Positions 1-8,497 of a stretch of DNA of 64,000 nucleotides are shown piece after piece (positions within the stretch are counted from its first letter, which is position 1; every line of letters starts with the position of its first letter). The notes under the pieces are model-generated. The model was not told the origin of the DNA, ran no database searches, and saw only the letters and a program-made list of their open reading frames with translations. The DNA lies in NCBI RefSeq assembly GCF_016618195.1, contig NZ_CP067099.1:558001-622000 (forward strand). The letters run 5' to 3'. The DNA is from Providencia manganoxydans (GTDB lineage: Bacteria > Pseudomonadota > Gammaproteobacteria > Enterobacterales > Enterobacteriaceae). The position numbers and the translations under genes are program-made.

Positions 1-219
1 AATAGAGGAGAACCCTACCATTTTTTCTGGTGCTAAAGCGAATAGAAGGAGATCAGATGGTGCGCCTGAGCTAATGACACGTTGAATTTGGCTCGGTTTT
101 GGCAATTGACCAAACAAGGCTTGTTCGACCGTACTAGGAGTTCGCCCACAAGCAGGGAAATAATAAAATGCAGCTAATGCGGCACAGGATTTGATAAAGT
201 GTCGGCGATTGATTCCCAT
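1..219 (-). CDS. Periplasmic substrate-binding protein of an ABC transporter (N-terminal part only)
   Basis: An open frame runs off the left edge of the window; 73 codons are visible from an ATG at 219. The N-terminus MGINRRHFIKSCAALAAFYY carries a twin-arginine-like RRHF motif, a hydrophobic stretch and a possible lipobox-like PAC. The part after it, RVISSGAPSDLLLFALAPEK followed by a glycine-serine segment, matches the opening of TroA/FecB-type iron or corrinoid binding proteins. Role inferred: capture of a metal chelate in the periplasm for an importer encoded further left. The substrate cannot be told from this fragment. Confidence 0.7.
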   Translation of the reverse strand, partial: MGINRRHFIKSCAALAAFYYFPACGRTPSTVEQALFGQLPKPSQIQRVISSGAPSDLLLFALAPEKMVGFSSI

Positions 220-380
220 AGCGCTAAATAATGACTCGTTATATTTATTTGTATATAGCGCGAAAATTAGCGGAGTCATGCTGTAGAGTCAACTACAAAA
301 AAGACAATTATGGGAAAACTCGACTATTCTGTGATGTAAATCAGTAACAAACATTGCTATCTATAAAAAGATCGCTGAAC

Positions 381-514
381 ATACACTCTAAATAATCCAA
401 GGTGCGGCTAGGTAATGAGTGAATGAGTCACTGGGAGCATAGAAAACTATGCGATGAGTAGTAGTATAGTCACGATGCCATCATTTTAGCCGCAGTTTGA
501 AGCAGGATGAGTTA
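381..514. repeat. Palindromic intergenic repeat, copy 1
   Basis: Imperfect palindrome starting with ATACACTCTAAATAATCC and ending with GCAGTTTGAAGCAGGATGAG. It shares the arms of eight other copies in the window: ACTCTAAATAATTCGAGGTG at one end and CTTCAAGTTGCAGC in reverse at the other. It lies 40 bases before the gntR start and creates a spurious upstream extension of that reading frame. Confidence 0.8.
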
Positions 515-554
515 TCGTCATTCGAACTTAGGTAACACTTATTATATTGGACAT

Positions 555-1550
555 ATGAAGAAAAAAAGACCCTCATTACAGGATATTGCCGATCGCATCG
601 GTGTCACTAAAATGACCGTTAGTCGTTTTTTAAGAAACCCTGAGCAGGTTTCTGAAGTGCTACGTGGCAAAATTGCACAAGCTGTTGAGGAGCTAGGATA
701 TATTCCAAATAAAGCGCCTGATTTGTTATCGAACGCAACCAGCCATGCAATTGGGGTTTTATTACCTTCATTAACTAACCAAGTATTTGCTGAAGTGATC
801 CGAGGCATTGAAGCGATAGCGGACCGTCATGGTTATCAAACTATGTTGGCTCACTATGGTTACTTGCCCGAAAAAGAGGAAGAGCGACTCACTTTTTTGC
901 TTTCTTATAATATCGATGGCGTGATCTTAGCTGAACGAACTCATACCGAGCGTACTTTACGTATGTTAAAAACGGCGGGGATCCCTGTCGTTGAAATTAT
1001 GGATAGTGTATCGCCTTGTTTAGATACTGCGGTCGGTATTGATAATTTTGAAGCTTCACGGCAAATGACGGCAGCGATGTTAGATCGCGGTTGCCAACAT
1101 GTGGTGTACCTAGGTGCTCGGCATGACGAAAGAACAATTATTCGCCTACAAGGCTACGAGCAGGCGATGCGAGATGCGGGGCTTGAGCCACGCAATGTGA
1201 TGACGCAAGTCAGCTCCTCATATTCATTAGGCGCCCAATTACTGCATGAGTGTAAACAAAAATACCCTGAAACAGATGGGCTATTTTGTACGAATGATGA
1301 CCTAGCGATAGGGGCAATCTTTGAGTGCCAGCGTCTTGGTATTAAGATCCCCGACGATTTAGCCATTGCGGGTTTCCACGGACATGATGTTGGGCAAGTC
1401 ATGACACCAAAACTAGCCAGTATCTTAACACCAAGAGATAGCATGGGGCGTAAAGCTGCCGAAGTTCTTCTTGGACGTATTAATGGTAAAAAACTACCAC
1501 AAACGCTATTTGATGTTGGTTTTGAGTTACTACCTGGTGAAAGCATTTGA
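555..1550 (+). CDS. gntR: Gluconate operon repressor GntR (LacI family)
   Basis: 331-residue LacI/GalR-family regulator. Residues 7-26 form the helix-turn-helix (SLQDIADRIGVTKMTVSRFL), followed by a hinge and a periplasmic-binding-like effector domain. The protein is nearly colinear with E. coli GntR, including RFLRNPEQV, IGVLLPSLTNQVFAEV and AIAGFHGHD. The ATG at 555 is preferred over one at 507 because E. coli GntR begins MKKKRP and the 16 extra codons come from the adjoining palindromic repeat. It should repress gntKU until gluconate binds; two GntR-type operators sit just before gntK. Family assignment is secure. Confidence 0.95.
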   Translation: MKKKRPSLQDIADRIGVTKMTVSRFLRNPEQVSEVLRGKIAQAVEELGYIPNKAPDLLSNATSHAIGVLLPSLTNQVFAEVIRGIEAIADRHGYQTMLAHYGYLPEKEEERLTFLLSYNIDGVILAERTHTERTLRMLKTAGIPVVEIMDSVSPCLDTAVGIDNFEASRQMTAAMLDRGCQHVVYLGARHDERTIIRLQGYEQAMRDAGLEPRNVMTQVSSSYSLGAQLLHECKQKYPETDGLFCTNDDLAIGAIFECQRLGIKIPDDLAIAGFHGHDVGQVMTPKLASILTPRDSMGRKAAEVLLGRINGKKLPQTLFDVGFELLPGESI

Positions 1551-1558
1551 AATAAAAA

Positions 1559-1700
1559 ACACTAAATAATTCGAGGTGCAGCTAGGGAACAAGCAAATAA
1601 GTCGTCAGGCGCATGCATAAATATGTATGTGACTGATGCAAGTGAGTGTAGTCACCATTCCTTCAATGTGAAGCGCTGTAACTGGAAGTATGACGAGTAT
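1559..1700. repeat. Palindromic intergenic repeat, copy 2
   Basis: ACTAAATAATTCGAGGTGCA at the left and GGAAGTATGACGAGTAT at the right are the two conserved ends of the family; the centre is divergent. It occupies the gap between gntR and the gntKU control region. Confidence 0.8.
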
Positions 1701-1719
1701 CAGTGATGCACTGAATTAG

Positions 1720-1735
1720 TGCGATAGCCATCACA
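1720..1735 (+). promoter_or_regulatory. Probable CRP site upstream of gntKU
   Basis: TGCGATAGCCATCACA fits TGTGA-N6-TCACA with one mismatch. It lies about 55 bases before the GntR operators. Catabolite activation is known for enteric gnt genes, so the placement makes sense; binding is inferred. Confidence 0.5.
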
Positions 1736-1790
1736 AATCTATTTATTTCCCCACAAAGATAATTGATAAAAATAGCAGCACTGCTGATAA

Positions 1791-1817
1791 TGTTACTGGT
1801 AACTGTTACCGGTAACA
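1791..1817 (+). promoter_or_regulatory. Two adjoining GntR operators
   Basis: TGTTACTGGTAAC (1791-1803) and the perfect palindrome TGTTACCGGTAACA (1804-1817) lie end to end. Both match the GntR consensus with a central ACCGGT. They sit 67 bases before gntK, suitable for repression by the adjacent gntR product. Confidence 0.85.
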
Positions 1818-1883
1818 ATCGAATGCCTACTATCAGTAAACTAAATTAGCACTAGTTTCTATTTAACACCTGAGGAGTTTCCA

Positions 1884-2426
1884 ATGAGTGATACCCAAAC
1901 ACAAAATTATACGTTTGTCCTTATGGGGGTATCGGGTAGCGGTAAATCAGCTGTTGCAAACGGTGTCGCGCAACAAACGAATGCGGCTTTTTTAGACGGT
2001 GATTTTTTACATCCTCGCGCAAATATTCAAAAAATGGCTTCAGGTCATGCTTTGAATGATGAAGATCGCCAACCTTGGCTTGCCGCACTAAATGACGCTA
2101 TTTTTGCCATGCAACGCACTAATGCAATTTCATTAGTTGTTTGTTCCGCATTGAAAAAAAGCTATCGCGATAGATTGAGAGAAGGAAATAAGAACCTCTA
2201 TTTTATCTATCTGAAAGGAGATGCTGAACTCATTGAAAACCGCCTCAAAGCACGTAAAGGTCATTTCTTTAAACCTGAAATGTTGGTATCCCAATTTCAG
2301 GCATTGCAAGAGCCTACATTAGAAGAACAGGATGTTCATATTGTCGATATTCGCCCATCACTTGATGAGGTTATAAAAAATACGCGTACGGCTATTCATC
2401 AAATTGTATCTGGAGGCAATCCATGA
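1884..2426 (+). CDS. gntK: Gluconokinase
   Basis: 180 residues. Phosphorylates gluconate to 6-phosphogluconate with ATP in the cytoplasm, feeding the pentose phosphate and Entner-Doudoroff routes. The P-loop GVSGSGKS lies at residues 15-22, followed by the family segments FLDGDFLHP, LNDEDRQPWL and CSALKKSYRD. Length is normal for thermoresistant gluconokinase. A TGAGGAG ribosome site precedes the ATG. The stop overlaps the next start by four bases (ATGA), so it is translated with gntU as one operon under GntR and probably CRP. Confidence 0.95.
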   Translation: MSDTQTQNYTFVLMGVSGSGKSAVANGVAQQTNAAFLDGDFLHPRANIQKMASGHALNDEDRQPWLAALNDAIFAMQRTNAISLVVCSALKKSYRDRLREGNKNLYFIYLKGDAELIENRLKARKGHFFKPEMLVSQFQALQEPTLEEQDVHIVDIRPSLDEVIKNTRTAIHQIVSGGNP

Positions 2427-3781
2427 ACACCCCTGTTGAAACATTAAGTACTTTAACATTGGTGCTGACGGCAGTCGGCTCCGTTGTACTACTGCTGTTC
2501 CTCGTCATGTATGCACGTTTGCATGCATTTGTGGCTCTGATGATCGTTTCTATCGGTGCAGGGCTCTTTTCAGGTATGCCAGTACAAGAGATCACCGCCA
2601 CCATGCAAAAAGGGATGGCCGGCACTCTAGGGTTCTTGGCAATTGTTGTCGCACTTGGCGCGATGTTCGGTAAGATCCTTCATGAAACTGGAGCACTTGA
2701 TCAAGTCGCGACTAAGTTATTGAATCTATTTGGTGAAAAGCGAGCTCATTACGCAGTGGGTATCGCAGGTTTAATTTGTGCTTTACCACTGTTCTTTGAT
2801 GTCGCCATCGTGCTACTAATCGGCGTGGTATTCGCTGTCGCAAATCGTACCGGTCATAACGTTGTACGCATGGCTATACCTTTATTCGCAGGGGTTGCAG
2901 CTGCGGCAGCGTTTTTATTACCGGGGCCAACACCAATGCTAGTCGCTTCACAGATGGGGGCTGACTATGGCTGGATGATCCTGATCGGTCTGTGTGCCGC
3001 TATTCCTGGTATGTTATTAGCAGGTCCACTATTTGGTAGTTTTATCAGTAAGCACGTGACAATTGATATCCCTGCGGATTATCAAGCACCAAAAATGGAT
3101 CATGGCAAAATGCCTAGTTTTGGTTTTAGCTTGAGCCTTGTTTTATTCCCTCTGGTTTTAGTTGGTCTAAAAACAATAGGTACACATTTTGTTGAACCGA
3201 ACTCGAACCTTGAGCATTGGCTCGAATTTATCGGCCATCCATTCACTGCACTGTTATTGGCTTGTCTGCTGGCAATTTATGGCCTAGGTTTTCGCTATGG
3301 CATGAATAAAGAAAAAGTAATGGAAGTGTGCTCCGCAGCTATCCAACCTGCTGGTATTATTTTATTAGTGACTGGGGCTGGTGGGGTGTTCAAACAGATC
3401 TTAGTGGATTCAGGAGTTGGCCCAGCACTTGGCGATTCATTGATTGGCGCGGGTCTGCCTATCGCAGTGGCGTGTTTTGTACTAGCTGGTGCAGTACGTG
3501 TTATCCAAGGTTCTGCAACCGTTGCATGTTTAACAACCGTGGGTTTAGTACTACCAGTCATTGGTGAATTAGGATACTCAGGCGCACAGCTAGCCGCATT
3601 GGCGACTTGTATTTCCGGTGGTTCTTTGATTTTAAGTCATGTGAACGACTCAGGTTTCTGGCTATTCGGTAAATTTACGGGTGCAACAGAAGCACAAACC
3701 TTAAAAACATGGACAGTGATGGAAACTATCTTAGGAACGACGGGTGCCATTGTCGGAATGGTGTTCTTTGCGTTCTTGTAA
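2423..3781 (+). CDS. gntU: Gluconate permease GntU
   Basis: 452-residue inner-membrane gluconate:H+ symporter of the GntP family. The hydrophobic profile fits 12-14 membrane segments. Segments such as GMAGTLGFLAIVVALGAMFG, IIQGSATVACLTTVG-like (VIQGSATVACLT here) and SHVNDSGFWLFGKF are characteristic. It is closer to low-affinity GntU than to GntT or IdnT by remembered alignment. The N-terminus is a few residues longer than E. coli GntU. It overlaps gntK by four bases and ends at a strong terminator. Confidence 0.93.
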   Translation: MNTPVETLSTLTLVLTAVGSVVLLLFLVMYARLHAFVALMIVSIGAGLFSGMPVQEITATMQKGMAGTLGFLAIVVALGAMFGKILHETGALDQVATKLLNLFGEKRAHYAVGIAGLICALPLFFDVAIVLLIGVVFAVANRTGHNVVRMAIPLFAGVAAAAAFLLPGPTPMLVASQMGADYGWMILIGLCAAIPGMLLAGPLFGSFISKHVTIDIPADYQAPKMDHGKMPSFGFSLSLVLFPLVLVGLKTIGTHFVEPNSNLEHWLEFIGHPFTALLLACLLAIYGLGFRYGMNKEKVMEVCSAAIQPAGIILLVTGAGGVFKQILVDSGVGPALGDSLIGAGLPIAVACFVLAGAVRVIQGSATVACLTTVGLVLPVIGELGYSGAQLAALATCISGGSLILSHVNDSGFWLFGKFTGATEAQTLKTWTVMETILGTTGAIVGMVFFAFL

Positions 3782-3782
3782 G

Positions 3783-3995
3783 TTAAACGCCTAAATTACG
3801 TGAATAAGCCAAAACTTGCGGAATTGAAGTGAGTTTTGGTTTTTTCTTTTTTGTTGGCTGAGCAATGAGGCGAAAGCCTGTTGTACGCTTACGAATTTTA
3901 TAAACTTTGTATTTGCTAGGTGCATTTTGCAGATAAAGCTCTACATCTAACTCACTGAGATTTAGGCTTTTAGCTAATTGATTAATTATCTGCAT
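3783..3995 (-). pseudogene. Retron-type reverse transcriptase, truncated to its N-terminal ~50 residues
   Basis: The frame from the ATG at 3995 gives 70 residues. Residues 1-50 carry the N-terminus typical of bacterial retron RTs: a short helical start, then [19 protein letters not shown], where retron RTs show Y-x-VY-x-I-x-KR-x-x-G-x-R-x-IA-x-P-(S/T)-K-x-LK. All catalytic blocks (the YxDD palm) are missing. After PTKKK the frame runs into the gntU terminator and stops, so the rest was deleted. Frames upstream of 3995 read through the RNA gene and are not credible. An msr-msd-like RNA lies directly upstream on the same strand. It is presumably inactive. Confidence 0.7.
3809..3853 (+). terminator. 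Rho-independent terminator of gntKU
   Basis: Arms CCAAAACT (3809-3816) and AGTTTTGG (3832-3839) are followed by TTTTTTC and a further T run. On the other strand this hairpin encodes the out-of-place tail of the truncated reverse transcriptase, so it marks the retron breakpoint. Confidence 0.85.
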
Positions 3996-4040
3996 AATAT
4001 TACCTATAACAGCTCCGAAAGCATTGAAGCTTTCGGAGTC

Positions 4041-4180
4041 ACTCTTTACTAGAGGAAGCGGTGTTGACGCCACCTGAAAGCAATTCAGGGGGCGGCAACA
4101 CCGCAACCCTAAATGTGCTCAATAAATTAGTATCTGGCTAATCACCCGACAAGACATAAAACGTCCAACGCTAAAGAGTT
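4041..4180 (-). ncRNA. Retron msr-msd-like noncoding RNA
   Basis: Read on the minus strand, ACTCTTTA (a1, 4172-4179) is complementary to TAAAGAGT (a2, 4041-4048). A1 is followed directly by GCGTTGG, giving the TTAGC context in which retrons place the branching guanosine (compare CCTTAGCGAG of Ec86). Between them lies a long hairpin at 4058-4104 with arms GCGGTGTTG and CAACACCGC plus a GCC-CCTGAA inner stem, as expected for an msd. A further 10-bp hairpin (CTCCGAAAGC / GCTTTCGGAG) lies between a2 and the RT start. This is the standard retron order msr-msd-RT. Retron membership is inferred from structure and position; no type is assigned. Confidence 0.7.
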
Positions 4181-4306
4181 TATACTCGTCATACTTCAAG
4201 TTGCAGCGTTGTTGACTACGCTCACTCACACTAGTCACATAGTTTTCTATGCTCCTAGCGCTTCGCTCACTTGTCGCCTAGCTGCACCTCGAATTATTTA
4301 GAGTAT
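4181..4306. repeat. Palindromic intergenic repeat, copy 3
   Basis: One of the best-preserved copies: TATACTCGTCATACTTCAAG at the left, GCTGCACCTCGAATTATTTA then GAGTAT at the right. The arms pair with each other. It begins one base after the a1 arm of the retron RNA. Confidence 0.85.
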
Positions 4307-4419
4307 GGTTAAGACTACCGCGCTCTTTTGTTATAAACAATACTGATTTTGCGTGCAAACCTGACCATTAGGACTGTTAAAGGTTCACTGTGAAGTAATT
4401 GTATTTAAAATGATATTTT

Positions 4420-4450
4420 AAAAGGGCTGTGAAAACGAGTTCACAACCTT
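4420..4450 (-). terminator. Terminator of the patA-patB-ape1 operon
   Basis: On the minus strand GGTTGTGAA, a six-base loop and TTCACAGCC form a stem with one mismatch, followed by CTTTT. It lies 10 bases beyond the last stop codon. Confidence 0.75.
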
Positions 4451-4459
4451 TTTTCAAGA

Positions 4460-5686
4460 TTAATTCAACACTTGGCTTAGTTGGCGGTAGAGCGCTTGGG
4501 CACTCTTTTTATAGCCTTCAGCGGATAAATGAACGTTATCAGGTCGAGCGAGATCTTGAGCTGCCCATGAACGGATAGAGCAAGGGCCGCCCATAAAAGC
4601 TTGCCAATCCCAAAACAGCGTGTTTTCTTGCGCAGCAATCGCTTTTTGGATTTTTATCACATTCATTAAATGCACTGGCATTTTCGCTTCGCAACTGGCT
4701 GCATGACTAAATTTTATCGAGTCATTTGGCCCGACCAATAAAATTACGCTCTCTGGCATTCGTTGGCGGATTTGACGGATTTTTTCACGTAAGTTTTGTT
4801 GGTAAGCAACTAAATCTAAGTTGTCATTGAAGGCTTCGTTGGTGCCATAGGCTAAGATCACCATATCAGGTGACATTTCCGCTAATGTTTCGACCCATTG
4901 AGGCTGCCATTTATCGAGCATATTAATGGTCGCGCCATTAATACCTAAGGCAGATAAAGTGACACCCGGGTGATTAGAACGCAGTAGCCATCCACCCAAT
5001 TTGAGATTGTTGTCATTACTCACCGTCACTTCAGCTGGAAGCTGGGTGCTGACTGGGGTAGAGAAACGCCATGTATTACCTGTCGTAGGTAATGAAATAG
5101 GTGATGAACTGGCTGGGGAGACAAACATTTGCCCACCCGATGAGTTTTGGTACAGCGCTTGTAATTGATAAGTGCCTGCTGCGGCTTGCAATGGGACCAA
5201 TTGTACGCGGCTTGTTGGTTTCATTGGCAATGCGACTAGCCCTCCCAGAGGGTAATCAAAACGCTCATCTTTACGGCTGCTAAACAGTTCCCATTGTTGC
5301 TTATCACTTTTACGATTGATAGTCGCAGTGCGTTGCCCCGGTATTGAAATGGTAGGTACGAAGCCAGGTCCCGCATCGCCATAGCGCTGCTGGAACAAGG
5401 TTCTTAGCTCACCACTGAAAAAATCTGCCGCAGTGTGTGAATCGCCAATTTGTACTATATGGATTTGCTGGTTGCCTTGCTTTAGCTTGTTATCAAGGCG
5501 ACTTAGATTTGGCTCAGCATTGTTGATTAATTGACCTTGAACATCGGCTTCAGCCAGCATCCGTGTTGAGCTTTTCTGTGTTCGCTCTACGCCTTGCTGG
5601 CAGGACAACAGGCCTAGAGACAGCAACGCGATAACGCTAGCTGCCGCTACTTTGGATCTGGCCTGACGCAATTTGTTCCGCTTCAT
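4460..5686 (-). CDS. Periplasmic SGNH hydrolase, probable O-acetylpeptidoglycan esterase (Ape1/PacA type)
   Basis: 408 residues. The N-terminus is a lipoprotein or secretion signal ending LSLGLLSC (Cys29). Catalytic blocks are visible: GDSHTAADFF with Ser83 as nucleophile, YGTNEAF as oxyanion-hole block, and DNVHLSAEGY with Asp383 and His386. The insert between the first and second blocks resembles the carbohydrate-binding part of Neisseria Ape1. The expected reaction is removal of O-acetyl groups from MurNAc so that lytic enzymes can act. The start overlaps patB by 50 bases. Family is clear; the exact substrate is inferred from the neighbouring acetyltransferase genes. Confidence 0.8.
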   Translation of the reverse strand: MKRNKLRQARSKVAAASVIALLSLGLLSCQQGVERTQKSSTRMLAEADVQGQLINNAEPNLSRLDNKLKQGNQQIHIVQIGDSHTAADFFSGELRTLFQQRYGDAGPGFVPTISIPGQRTATINRKSDKQQWELFSSRKDERFDYPLGGLVALPMKPTSRVQLVPLQAAAGTYQLQALYQNSSGGQMFVSPASSSPISLPTTGNTWRFSTPVSTQLPAEVTVSNDNNLKLGGWLLRSNHPGVTLSALGINGATINMLDKWQPQWVETLAEMSPDMVILAYGTNEAFNDNLDLVAYQQNLREKIRQIRQRMPESVILLVGPNDSIKFSHAASCEAKMPVHLMNVIKIQKAIAAQENTLFWDWQAFMGGPCSIRSWAAQDLARPDNVHLSAEGYKKSAQALYRQLSQVLN

Positions 5687-6827
5687 GAGGGACCTTTTCT
5701 TCTTCTACATCATAATGGATGAGTGAAAACACTTTTTCAGCAATCGCTTGTTGTCCTTTAGGACTGAAATGGATCCCATCACCACTTCTTAGCTTAATTT
5801 TGCTGCTATCATCGCCGAAATAATCAGAATAGGTGAGATCTTTATATTTAAAGACATCATTAACAGAAAAATAAATTTCACCGCTATTTTCGACTTCGGA
5901 CTGGTAGAGTCCTCTTAGGAACTGCATACCATCTGATAGGGAGGTTTTACGCATATTAGGAGGGCCAACCCAAATGACATCGACATTGTGTTGACGCGCT
6001 ACCGTTAATATATCATTAATGCGGGAACGATACACCTGCTCCCACATTTCGCTTTTAAACTTCACATATTTATAGCCAGTATCTGGTGGCATATCCCAAG
6101 GATCATTTGGCCCTAGAAAAACCACGAGAACTTTAATTTTAGGATTATCATCCAATGCCTTAGCAATGGTTTTAGGCCAATTAAAAAAGCGTGGGTAGGC
6201 AAGACCGGTGCTTTGCTTACTTAAATTAATGCTATCAATATTATATTTTTTCAATAGCATGTTTTTTACATGCGGTGCCACACCTTGCATCATTGAATCG
6301 CCTGCAAACAGGACCTGATCCTCTTTTTCCAATTTTGCAATGGTTTTGGGAATAATAGGTCCTGTATTAATCGCTTTTATGGGGCCTAATCTATCTGATT
6401 TCAATGGTGAACGTACTGGCTGGCGTTTCAGTAGCTCAGGGAAGGTGATGGACAATGATTCAGCTGGGTAAATATAACCATTTACAAAATGCAAACCAAC
6501 TCGATAGCCTTCTGGGAAAACCTGTTTTTTGTTTTCATTAGCCGCAACGAGTGCTTCGGCTTCTTTTGCATCTTGTGCTTGCTGTCCCGATGCATGATAT
6601 AAAAATGCACTACCTGCGGCTAAGGCGCCATCATTTAAATAAGCACCGTAATCCCACACAGGGTTACCGGATAGACCTGACCATGGAGTATCTCGATGAT
6701 ATTTTTGCTGCCAAAAACGTTCCAGTGAGCCCTGATTGAGCCAAATGAGTAACAAGCCTGCGATCAAAACAATAAACAAGACTTGTCCGGTTTTTATTAG
6801 ATTCTTTTTAAACTCAGAAGTTAGCAT
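5637..6827 (-). CDS. patB: Periplasmic SGNH/DUF459-type protein, probable peptidoglycan O-acetyltransferase PatB
   Basis: 396 residues with one N-terminal membrane anchor (about residues 14-31) and a periplasmic SGNH domain: AGDSMMQG near 175, LGPNDPWD near 240 and DGIHFSPKG near 350, giving the Ser/Asp/His triad. In peptidoglycan O-acetylation, PatB takes acetyl groups delivered by the MBOAT protein PatA and transfers them to MurNAc O-6. Here it overlaps patA by 14 bases and the esterase gene by 50, as in compact pat operons. A role on another periplasmic polysaccharide is possible, but the three-gene set favours peptidoglycan. Confidence 0.78.
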   Translation of the reverse strand: MLTSEFKKNLIKTGQVLFIVLIAGLLLIWLNQGSLERFWQQKYHRDTPWSGLSGNPVWDYGAYLNDGALAAGSAFLYHASGQQAQDAKEAEALVAANENKKQVFPEGYRVGLHFVNGYIYPAESLSITFPELLKRQPVRSPLKSDRLGPIKAINTGPIIPKTIAKLEKEDQVLFAGDSMMQGVAPHVKNMLLKKYNIDSINLSKQSTGLAYPRFFNWPKTIAKALDDNPKIKVLVVFLGPNDPWDMPPDTGYKYVKFKSEMWEQVYRSRINDILTVARQHNVDVIWVGPPNMRKTSLSDGMQFLRGLYQSEVENSGEIYFSVNDVFKYKDLTYSDYFGDDSSKIKLRSGDGIHFSPKGQQAIAEKVFSLIHYDVEEEKVPHEAEQIASGQIQSSGS

Positions 6828-8232
6828 AAATAAATCCCGGCATTCCTGAAGGTGAAAGCATAAACATAATGGTCAAGATGACAGCGAGTGGGATCGGGTA
6901 ATAGTACCAAGCGATGTTTTGATACTTCTTCGCGACATAATGATAAGACTGCACAAAATAAGGATAGAGTAGCAGTAAAGCCCAAAATGCAATTAATAGC
7001 CCTAAACTAGAACCGAGGGAGCTGATAAATCCAGGGGCAGCAAACTGTGAAAGCATCGTTAACGCATCATCGAAAGTTTGGCTACGGAAAAAAATCCAAG
7101 CGAAACACACAAAATGAAAGGTAATGATCCGCGAAAGTAATGCTGACAGCGCTTTATTTGGAAGACGTTGAGTCCAACCCAATTTCTCTAAGCAGAGTGT
7201 TTTCAAATTCAGTAATACAATACCGAGTCCATGGATTGCCCCCCAAACGACAAATGTCATCGCTGCACCATGCCATAAACCTGATATCACCATAGCTAAG
7301 AAAACATTGGTGTTCATTCGGCTGAAACCTTTGCGATTACCACCTAATGGGATATAGATATAGTCGCGAATAAAGGTTGATAGGCTGATATGCCAGCGCG
7401 CCCAAAACTCTTTTAAGTTGTTTGCCATATAAGGCGCATTAAAGTTCACTGGGACACGAAAACCAAGTAGTAAAGCAATTCCTGTGACTAAATTAGTATA
7501 GCCAGAAAAGTTAAAGTAGATATTCCAAGCATATGCGTAAGTTGCGACGAGTATTTCTCCAACACCGAAGCCTGCTGGAGAGTCAAAAACGGGATTGACG
7601 AAATTCTCTGATAAATAAGCGCTAAATAAGAAAAGTTTCACTAATGCTAAAGAGATGAGCAGGATGGCTTTTCTTGCATCAAGTATTTCACGGCTGTCAG
7701 CTTGGATTTGTGGAATAAAGTTTTTAGCGCGGTTGATCGGGCCAGCGACGATACTCGGAAAAAAGCTAAGGTATAAGACGACATCAAAGAAATCTGCTTT
7801 AGGAATTTCTTTGCGACAAACTGAGACTGTGTAGCTTACGGAATGGAATGCATAAAAAGATAACCCAAGAGGGGCTAATAATTCGATAATAGGTAGCCCA
7901 ACATTCAATCCTAATTTGTCGAAGGTTTGCTGCAATGTTTCTTGAAAGAACGAGTAGTATTTAAATGCGGTGAAGCAGCTAATAATACCTATAGCAAGAA
8001 GCGTAAATATCCATTTACTCGCAAGCCAATTTGATAACCAATTAGTCAGAAAATAAATAAATAGCGTGTATCCGAATAAAATATACGCGAAATCAGGGCT
8101 AAACGAATAAACAAAAAAGTAACTTGCCGTGATAAGTAAGCCATTTTGAAGCTTTGCACTAGGCTGGCAGCTCCAATATATAAGGAAAAACACCAAAAAA
8201 GAGCCAAGAAATTCGAATGAGAAAAAATTCAT
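6814..8232 (-). CDS. patA: MBOAT acyltransferase, probable PatA
   Basis: 472-residue polytopic membrane protein of the MBOAT family (AlgI/DltB/PatA). The family core ARWHISLSTFIRDYIYIPLG lies near residues 275-300, and SGLWHGAA near 320 supplies the invariant histidine. The expected role is transfer of acetyl groups from the cytoplasm across the inner membrane to PatB. It is first in the patA-patB-ape1 operon; a palindromic repeat lies 31 bases upstream of its start. AlgI-like alginate acetylation is less likely because no alginate genes are near. Confidence 0.82.
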   Translation of the reverse strand: MNFFSFEFLGSFLVFFLIYWSCQPSAKLQNGLLITASYFFVYSFSPDFAYILFGYTLFIYFLTNWLSNWLASKWIFTLLAIGIISCFTAFKYYSFFQETLQQTFDKLGLNVGLPIIELLAPLGLSFYAFHSVSYTVSVCRKEIPKADFFDVVLYLSFFPSIVAGPINRAKNFIPQIQADSREILDARKAILLISLALVKLFLFSAYLSENFVNPVFDSPAGFGVGEILVATYAYAWNIYFNFSGYTNLVTGIALLLGFRVPVNFNAPYMANNLKEFWARWHISLSTFIRDYIYIPLGGNRKGFSRMNTNVFLAMVISGLWHGAAMTFVVWGAIHGLGIVLLNLKTLCLEKLGWTQRLPNKALSALLSRIITFHFVCFAWIFFRSQTFDDALTMLSQFAAPGFISSLGSSLGLLIAFWALLLLYPYFVQSYHYVAKKYQNIAWYYYPIPLAVILTIMFMLSPSGMPGFIYANF

Positions 8233-8262
8233 AGAGGACTCAAGTTGTTAATTATTGTTGTT

Positions 8263-8385
8263 GCTCGTCAGACTTCTCGTTGCAGCACAGTGGACAATAG
8301 TCATGTTTACTAGTGATAGGTTTATCATGCTTACTAGACGTTCATTTTTGTTGCTTAGCTGCACTTTGAATCATTTAGAGTATAG
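8263..8385. repeat. Palindromic intergenic repeat, copy 4 (degenerate)
   Basis: Left end GCTCGTCAGACTTCTCGTTG and right end GCTGCACTTTGAATCATTTA then GAGTAT match the family; the middle is worn. It sits in the patA leader region. Confidence 0.65.
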
Positions 8386-8497
8386 ATGAATGTTCACATC
8401 ATATTAATAATCAACGTAGTTGCAATAAGAAAAAATTGATTTTGTAATAAAGCGGGGATGGATTAGGGATAAATTTTGTTTATATGCGCTAATAAAA

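Noticed and set aside
330..345. CRP site between the binding-protein gene and gntR
   Set aside because: TGTGA-N6-TCAGT matches only the left half well; too weak to annotate.
3995..4106. Longer start for the reverse transcriptase fragment
   Set aside because: The extra residues are encoded by the msd/a2 part of the RNA gene and show no RT similarity; the ATG at 3995 starts the conserved part.
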